Origin: Tetragonia tetragonoides
Lineage: Eukaryota; Streptophyta; Magnoliopsida; Caryophyllales; Aizoaceae
Direction of reading: 5' to 3'
DNA length: 64,000 bases
Assembly: GCA_038025085.1 (NCBI GenBank)
Contig: CM076143.1
Coordinates: 37,098,501 to 37,162,500, forward strand
A program made the translations under genes and the position numbers. Below are positions 57,254 to 64,000 of this stretch, piece after piece (position 1 is the first letter of the stretch; each line of letters begins with the position of its first letter). Under the pieces are notes generated by a model. It had not been told where the DNA came from and searched no databases. It was given only the letters and a program-made list of their open reading frames with translations.

Positions 57254-57544
57254 ATGGGGGATGAAAATGATACCAAAGTTCCTCTTTTGAAGACAATCTA
57301 CTATGAAGATTGTCCTGGATGTAAGATTAAAGAGCGCAAAGATAACCAACAAGGGGTGCCTTGGTTAACTCTTGCTGGCATTGCCACCATCGTGCTCTGC
57401 AATGGTATGTTTTATGTATATAGTTGCCTTGCTCATGTTTTTGTTATTTTGGTTTGTTTCCTTTTCATTTTCTATTTTTTTTTATTTTTATTTTATAGAT
57501 TTTTTTTTGTTACCCAGAGACCCCGCTCTTGGCGGGACATACTG

Positions 57545-57586
<42 letters not shown>

Positions 57587-60380
57587 CCATTTGTTCTGTT
57601 TTTCAAGAAAAATGGAATTAGTCAGCTGTCATACTTCAGTGGCCAATGTATCCAGGAGAACAGGATAGGAAATGAAATGGGAATTTAGGATGATTTGAAG
57701 AATTTTAATCAATAGATGTTGTCATTTTGTAGCATATATGTATAATTGTAGGATTGTCATAGTGGTCTACATTATTCATATATATGCATAATCCAGAACT
57801 TCTACCTTGTCATTTTAGATGACAATTTTTAAGATTTGAGATCCTCCAACTCAATCTGTTTTGTCCACAAGTGATATCAAGATTTTGTAAGTTTGACTTA
57901 AAAGGTTTGGTATGGAAACAGAGGTGCTAGATTTCAATTCATCCATTGTTTCTATCTCATTATGTGAAGTTTTAGCATAATAATATATTAGTATATGTTT
58001 GTTGTTGATTATATTTTCTATACTCATTTGTTTTCAGTGATGTGAGAGAGGAATGGAGGATACATTAGTTTCTTTCTATGTACTAGTATGTTGTTGGGTA
58101 AAAGCCACAAGAGGTCCTGTGTTGTGGTCAGTTCTGATGTTTGTTTGTGTTGGAATTCATATTGCTCCAATCTTTTAAAAAAGGGTTTTTGATTTTATTT
58201 TAAAATAACAAAAACTTGACAGTGATCCGTCTTCTATTCCTCATTGGTTGGCTTAAATCTAGTCCACATGATTCTCTGTTTTCTTTTCTTTTCTTTTTTT
58301 TTTATATTGTTTTTTTTTTTTTTTTTTTTTGAGAGGGCACTGATGTTTGCTTCCTCTGTACCTATGCAGCTCTGCCCATATCTTCACTCTTCCCCTTCCT
58401 CTATTTCATGGTAAGTAGGAGACAGTAGCTGTGATTGATATATGGACAAGAAGAAATGCTGTCATTCATTCTCACATCATGGAGCCTGACATTTTACATG
58501 TTTACCATGATATATTAATGTGCTGTAGGTTAACTGGGTAGCTGACAGAAGCAGGTAGGAGTATTATACTAGGCAATGGGGGTAACTTCACTTTAACTAG
58601 CATGGCTCTAGTGAAATTGGGAAGAGTTTATTATAGGCAATGGGGGAGGCTTACACTAAGCAGCATGTTTCTAGTTTGAGTGTACAGACAAGGTTAGAAG
58701 AGTGTTTTGGTTTGGAAGACAAATTTGACTTTTGGGTTGTGAAAGGCCATATGGATTTATCCCAGATATTGATCCATTATCAAACTGTCTGCACTTATTT
58801 AATGTGAAGTTGCTGATGTGAAGTAAGGCTGTGTACAATCAACTCCCCTTTAACTCGCCTCGGCGGGAGCCTCTTTGGAGACATAGGGGTAATGTTGATT
58901 ACCAGGTAAATAACAGTCTAATTACAGAACAAGTGTTGATTTACCCACACAGTGTTGATTACCCAGTCTAATCACAGTCTAATGACTAATCATAGAACAA
59001 GTTCATTGCTTAGGTTTCACATTGAGAAACCTGTGTGGGTTCACAGAAATCATCTGTAGCTAATCTGTTTCTTATAATTTAATCCATTTTCAAAGTGATA
59101 CCAGATTTAAGTTTGATCAGATGTTAAAATGTGAAAAAGATCAGTTAATGAAATGTTGCCTAACCAGAAGAGGAGACAGTTTGCTGTGCACCCTCTACTC
59201 CTAACCCTTTTCTGGGTAGAAGAAGAGGAATGAATCCTTCTTGTTGACTTTAATGATGAGAGGTTTATAACCATAAATGAAGATTTCTGGTGTGGAGAAA
59301 TATCGTTGAATTATTTGAGCAGATTTTCAGGTTCCCCTGACCATACCTTTCTTAATTGTCAACCATAGAGTAATGAGTGATTCATCATTGCTGTGTTTTT
59401 TTCCCCTTTCCCTAAGAATTCAACCCTTGCAAGAATAGCTGTTGATGACCAACAATACTCCTATTTGTTGGGTTATATGAATTTAACAGCGGGGTGGTGT
59501 TTGATGCTTTGTGCAATATCTTAAGGTAACCTATGTATGAACGTTTATCTTTCATTTACAGATTAGTGATTTCAATATAGCTAAACAAGAGGAAGATGTT
59601 GGATATTACGCTGGTTTTGTGGGTGAGTTTAATCGCCTTTCAAACTCATTTTATAGACCAATTTATCTCTTGTTTCTGTTTGATTTAGTAACAACATATT
59701 GTGTAATTTCATGTTAAAGGATCTGCTTTTATGCTGGGAAGGGCGTTGACATCTGTCTTCTGGGGACTGATTGCTGATCGATATGGTCGGAAACCTGTTA
59801 TTATCTTCGGAACAACATCTGTGTTAGTAACCTACTATCTTGATTCAAACTTTTGATTCAGGGTCATTTTCAACAAATGAGTACATCTCCAATAACTGTG
59901 GTAATCATTATCTCATTTCAGGGTTATTTTCAACACCCTCTTTGGCTTCAGTGCAAACTTCTCGATGGCAGTCACAACAAGATTTCTACTTGGAAGTTTA
60001 AATGGGATGCTTGGACCTATAAAGGTACAGTTGCAAGCTTCAGCTCTCACAGAAACTTCTTTGCACGTATTTGACAGTTACTAATTGGAATCAACTTTTT
60101 CCTGTTACCGAAAATTTATTTTTGTTCTGTCACATGTTAACATGTCTATGCAAGCAGGCATATGTATCTGAGGTTTGTCGGGAAGAACATCAAGCTGTAG
60201 GCATGTCTGTTGTAAGCTTCTTCTCCCTACCCTCAGTACATATACATATAAAATTGAATGAAGTTGTTAAAGAGAAAAGTACCTTTTGTCTATTGTAATG
60301 CATTTGACCTTGTATAGATTACTACAGCGTGGGGCATAGGATTGGTTATTGGGCCAGCAATTGGAGGTTTACTTGCGCAA
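57254..60380 (+). CDS. ZIFL-type major facilitator transporter, 5' part (seven exons)
   Basis: Exons 57254-57404, 58370-58410, 59562-59622, 59720-59822, 59922-60024, 60158-60211 and 60318-60380, all GT-AG and in phase, give 192 residues without a stop. Product: cytosolic start with YYEDCPGCK (CPGC at 20-23), first helix region TLAGIATIVLC and ALPISSLFPFLYFM, then SDFNIAKQEEDVGYYAGFVG, motif A GLIADRYGRK (100-109), NTLFGFSANFSMAVTTRFLL, GSLNGMLGPIK, EVCREEHQAVGMSV, TTAWGIGLVIGPAIGGLLAQ. The CPGC start and these blocks are those of Zinc-Induced Facilitator-like proteins, which move zinc ligands, potassium/protons or related solutes at the tonoplast or plasma membrane. Full family length is near 480; the remaining exons are not in the window, where an LTR element follows. 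Confidence 0.88.
57485..57585 (+). repeat. (TTG)n tract, possible truncated SINE tail in intron 1
   Basis: About 13 TGT/TTG units (57,544-57,584) follow TTACCCAGAGACCCCGCTCT-type sequence. Several plant SINE families end in TTG repeats, so this may be a 5'-truncated SINE. The microsatellite is certain; the SINE origin is inference. Confidence 0.45.
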
Positions 60381-61285
60381 GTAAGCTTTGATCCCTTTAA
60401 TTTGTACTCCTTTTATGGATATAATCCAATCTATTTACTACAAAAAATGATGCCTCACGATTGTTATGTGTAAAGCAGTCATACAATGCGAAATTTACCA
60501 GTACTAGAAATATGTTTTTATCATTATGCGCAATTGCGCGTCAGAGCCATGATTGACTGAAACAAGAACTAGGAAACGGATACGGGTGAGAAATCATGCG
60601 ATTATGTTTGTTGTTGCCTGTTTGCTGTATGGTTTTCTTGAAGATCACATGTCCATGGAAGCAAACTGATGTGTGGCTGGGGCTAATGAAAATTAACTGA
60701 TTTCCACGCAAACATAGTACCTCACAAATTCTTTTAAAAAGGATATGGGTTTGGGGGGGGGGGGGAGGTCAATGATATATTTGATGGATCTAGTTGAGAC
60801 AGGAGCTCTCTTAACATTTCCAGCATTAAATCCTCAGAGAATAACGGTCTCCTCTATGTCAAACTCTGGCATACCTCCTCTCTATTTGACTAATACCAGA
60901 ATCACCACAAATAGTCCCCCCTTTTGTTCCTCAAACAGGTTCCTCAAAAAATTCTGTAGGTGCATACAAACCCTGATGATCATCTAATTAGCCCTGGAGA
61001 AACTAGAAGTTGAGATACAAGACCTAGCTAACATCGCAGGTGAACTGAACAAAATATCACAAAAGCACCATGTATATCCTAGTTGAGTAAAAATCACTTT
61101 TTTTTAGCAGCTGAGGAGCACATTAGAAGGTAGGGGAGGAGGGAGGGGAAACACCTTACCCGCTAGAGTTGGGGACTCGTCTGAAGTAGGAATCCCTCTT
61201 GAGCCCCATGTGAAATTCATTCAAAGTTTTATTTATACTTCATTCTATCTTTTGTAATTTGGTCATCCTCGTACAACTTAATGCG
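60381..61285. other. Intron 7 (or 3' flank) of the ZIFL gene
   Basis: Starts with the GTAAGC donor of exon 7. No exon 8 with family motifs was found. A run of about 13 G at 60,752-60,765 and AT-rich sequence follow. Confidence 0.45.
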
Positions 61286-61847
61286 TGTTGGAACATTTTT
61301 TGAGTCAGAGGATTATATCTCTCTTAACTTGCCATGTGGCGTTGGTTATTATATGGATATGTTTATGGGAGAGACACATGTCTCTAATAACCACCAATAA
61401 CTACCTTTGGTTTGCTCTATATATATGTTACATGGATGAGAGATAGAAAGAAGGAGAATGAGTTTTTCTCCTTGGACAAGGAGAATATAACCTCCTTGGA
61501 TGGTACAATTATGGTTTAATTAGAAGATGAGATTATCTTCTTGAATAGTTAAACCGTGTTATATGATTTATGACTATTTCTTTATAGATAGTGTACCATG
61601 GACATTAAAGATAATAGTTTATCATCATGTTTAAGACAAATATCAATAACACAAGCACATTAGTGGAGTATAATTGTGGGGCGAACAATTTACTCTGTGA
61701 CTTCTTTGTATACCGGAAGTTGTTTCGTGTAACTCGGTCGTTCCTAGAGGGTCGAAACTAAACTTTCAGGAAAGTGTACTTGTACATGCCTAGAAGCCAT
61801 ATCCAAGTTCCTCTAGTTTATTCATATCCAATACTTTTGTACTAACA
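61286..61847 (+). repeat. Left LTR of the non-autonomous element
   Basis: About 562 bp, TG...CA ends, TATATATA box at about 61,418 and a candidate polyadenylation region downstream. The 3' boundary is inferred from the CA before the interior. Confidence 0.65.
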
Positions 61848-63797
61848 ATCTGAAAGTTTAATTATTTGAGTTTTGGATATGGCGGTTAAATTGCCATTTG
61901 GACAATGTTAAATTAAAGAAGTTGGCTATATTTTTGTGAATTGTCGAGGGTTATACTCGATGGAAGTTTTAAACCGGTTATATCAAAATATTGCGGATGG
62001 AAGGAAATAGTATGTTGTAGATACAAACAAGGCAGTGCTTAATCCATACTATAATTGAGATAAGTGAATCTTACTTCCTTCGGTCAGTGAATTTTTGCGG
62101 GTAATAGATTGCTAGTGTACAATCTTTGCCTTGCGGTTATGCATGAAAATACTAGTTTTTGTCATATGTGGTTATATGCCTTAAACGTCATCGATGTGTT
62201 CTGGCTTACATATTAGACTTGTACCATGATATGTTTATCTCCAATTGCCGGAAAATTTGTCCTTTGCATACGGTTAATTTTAAGGCATTTTCCTTATTAT
62301 GTACTATGCATGAAGTGAGCATTTGATATGATACTTTATTTTCAATGAGTGTCATAAGTAATTAATGACATGTGTGTTAGATCATGAAAGTATGTATCAT
62401 TTAATTTGTTTTCTGGCAACTCTTATTATGATGAGTTTTGTTACAATGTTTTGGAAAACATGATCAAATAGTTGTTCACTATTTGGTTAGAAAATATATA
62501 GTTATAGTGTACCCGTAAGCATGAGTAAATTAATAACCAATATTTAACTTTATTGGCGCATGTCAATGGGTTTATTTCATGTGGAAAATAATGTTCTGGG
62601 TATATGTAACGTAAAGTTACAAGATATGGAGACATATTCTTGGTAACCATTTGATGTGGCTATGAGTTTAATAGCAAGAAGATATATTATTATGCAAGTA
62701 GTAGTTCTACAAATTATGTTCATGGTTATATTTGAACATGTAACTGTTGCTGCATGACACCAGTATGTGTGGAATATTTAAATACTTTATGGGATAGAAA
62801 ATTGGATGAGATACATAATGTTCTCATGTTCCCATATGCATGTTTTTGTGAATCCATGTAACTGAACTTGAAAAGTTTAGGAATGGACTTGGGAATTTAT
62901 TTATTTAAGTAAATTCAGAAATAAAATATTTATGATGAATCCATGAATATTTGGATTTTTCACAATTGTATTTATTATTTATTAATTCACTAGTTAAGTG
63001 AATGTTATTATTTGTATGAATTGTTATATCACTTCACTATAGAAATCCATGGCCATGGTGAGGGTGTAGTGATGATGACGGTTATATCATTCATATGTTA
63101 TGGATCGATCGTAAATTATAGTAGGGTATACTACTATGAATTAATATTACAAAAACTAGACGGTTTTATCTAGGATACTTGTGTTCACAATGTTGAATGG
63201 TGGAAAATCATGAGGGATGTGTAAGCCCATTTAATTTAGATCACCATTGAGGGAACCTCAACTCAACACTTGATATAACGTCATGTCTTGAGTTCAATGA
63301 GTAAAAATACCTCATAAGAGTGATTTGCAAGCATTCAATAATTTTTATTGACATCCCAAAGAGAAGGGAATGCTTGGGTCTTGTAACGTAAGGGAAGTTG
63401 AAATATAATTTCTTAATAGATCTTTGAAAAAGTGTATAAGTTACAAAATACGATTTAAAGGTCTGCCTATGTAAGTGTGAAGTGTGGCCGCTTCAAAGAG
63501 TCTCGGGCTTGGGCTTGACTTTATATACACTTGTGAAAGGATATGGACGCATGGCCTTTAAAGCGTCAAGTATCTAATGTTGTTTGTTATAAGCTTGTGT
63601 GTGTGATATCTTCAATTTTCCAAATGGATTATTTGGTTCAATCTTTTTAGACACCATTATAATTTGGAATGTTGGAATGTGTATTACACTAAGCGGTAGT
63701 TCAATCTTTAAGACACTATCGTTTAAGCATGAGTTTAGAAATTTGTCTTGTATATGAAATCAAATCATTTTAGCTTATTCCGAAAATGGGGGAGGAT

Positions 63798-64000
63798 TGT
63801 TGGAACATTTTTTGAGTAAGAGGATTATATCTCTCTTAACTTGCCTTGTGGCATTGGTTATTATATGGATATGTTTATGGGAGAGACACTTGTCTCTAAT
63901 AACCACCAATAACTACCTTTGGTGTGCTCTATATATATGTTACATGGATGAGAGATAGAAAGAAGGAGAATGAGTTTTTCTCCTTGGACTAGGAGAATAT
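63798..64000 (+). repeat. Right LTR, truncated by the window end
   Basis: First 203 bp of the second LTR, collinear with 61286-61488. Confidence 0.88.

Larger units (their letters stand above)
61286..64000 (+). mobile_element. Non-autonomous LTR retrotransposon, runs off the window
   Basis: Left LTR starts TGTTGGAACATTTTTTGAGT at 61286 and ends about 61847 (TACTAACA). A second LTR starts at 63798 and continues beyond the window. A polypurine tract AAAATGGGGGAGGAT lies directly before it (63,783-63,797), giving plus orientation. Over the 203 bp of overlap I count 6 differences and no gaps. The ~1.95-kb interior has no gag or pol motif and no long frame, so it depends on another element's enzymes. 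No clear primer-binding site after the left LTR; its end is approximate. Confidence 0.82.

Noticed and set aside
57254..57688. 144-aa single-exon reading of the ZIFL start
   Set aside because: After residue 50 it reads through a good GTATGT donor into intron and a TTG/Cys repeat; the spliced model matches the family.
58840..59000. Possible repeat with CGCCTCGGCGGGAGCCTC in ZIFL intron 2
   Set aside because: Looks like a common plant interspersed sequence, but ends and family could not be supported.

Overview
The window is nuclear DNA of a flowering plant, almost certainly a eudicot. It has spliced genes with GT-AG introns, a ribosomal-protein promoter with telo-box and site II motifs, plant chromovirus retrotransposons of the Tekay/Del type, L1-like LINEs with RNase H domains, CACTA, hAT and Mutator-type elements, tRNA-derived SINEs and long GA and AAT microsatellites. 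The species cannot be fixed from sequence alone. The small F-box, GRF zinc-finger and 'putative plant transposon protein' (Transposase_32) families make Caryophyllales/Amaranthaceae a reasonable but weak guess.

Layout. 1-6.3 kb holds small minus-strand genes and relics: an F-box-like gene, a GRF zinc-finger membrane protein, two broken F-box paralogues, and a broken unknown gene that runs into a LINE endonuclease fragment. 7-12.5 kb is repeat-rich: a ~120-bp minisatellite, a spliced but broken Transposase_32 gene, a 147-bp tandem array, (AAT)46 and a SINE-like element. 13.0-29.5 kb is a nested stack: an old LTR remnant was split by a 15.2-kb Tekay element (Tekay-1, minus strand), whose gag was in turn split by a 3.3-kb CACTA transposon carrying a captured piece of a 20S proteasome beta-subunit gene (PBG1). 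29.5-32.3 kb is a broken plus-strand LINE. 32.3-47.7 kb is a second stack: a minus-strand LINE split by a 12.9-kb Tekay element (Tekay-2, perfect TTCAT duplication), itself hit by a GGCC-rich hAT-like element and by a 117-bp CACTA-like piece in one LTR. 48.5-51.8 kb carries an apparently intact ribosomal protein eL33 (RPL35A) gene. 52-57 kb has SINEs and three long-inverted-repeat MITEs with 9-10-bp duplications. 57.25-60.4 kb is the 5' part of a ZIFL-type major-facilitator gene with seven good exons, followed by a non-autonomous LTR element from 61.3 kb that runs off the window.

Intact host functions are eL33 (cytosolic translation) and the ZIFL transporter; the F-box and GRF genes are possible. 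Everything between 13 and 48 kb is transposable-element sequence. The most novel-looking item is an extra sense-strand ORF of about 310-330 codons between the primer-binding site and gag in both Tekay elements, with the same position and spacing and clear protein similarity, and with no family I recognise. Next are the CACTA element with the captured PBG1 exon-intron-exon segment and a duplicated hairpin-plus-polypurine module at the 3' end of the Tekay elements.
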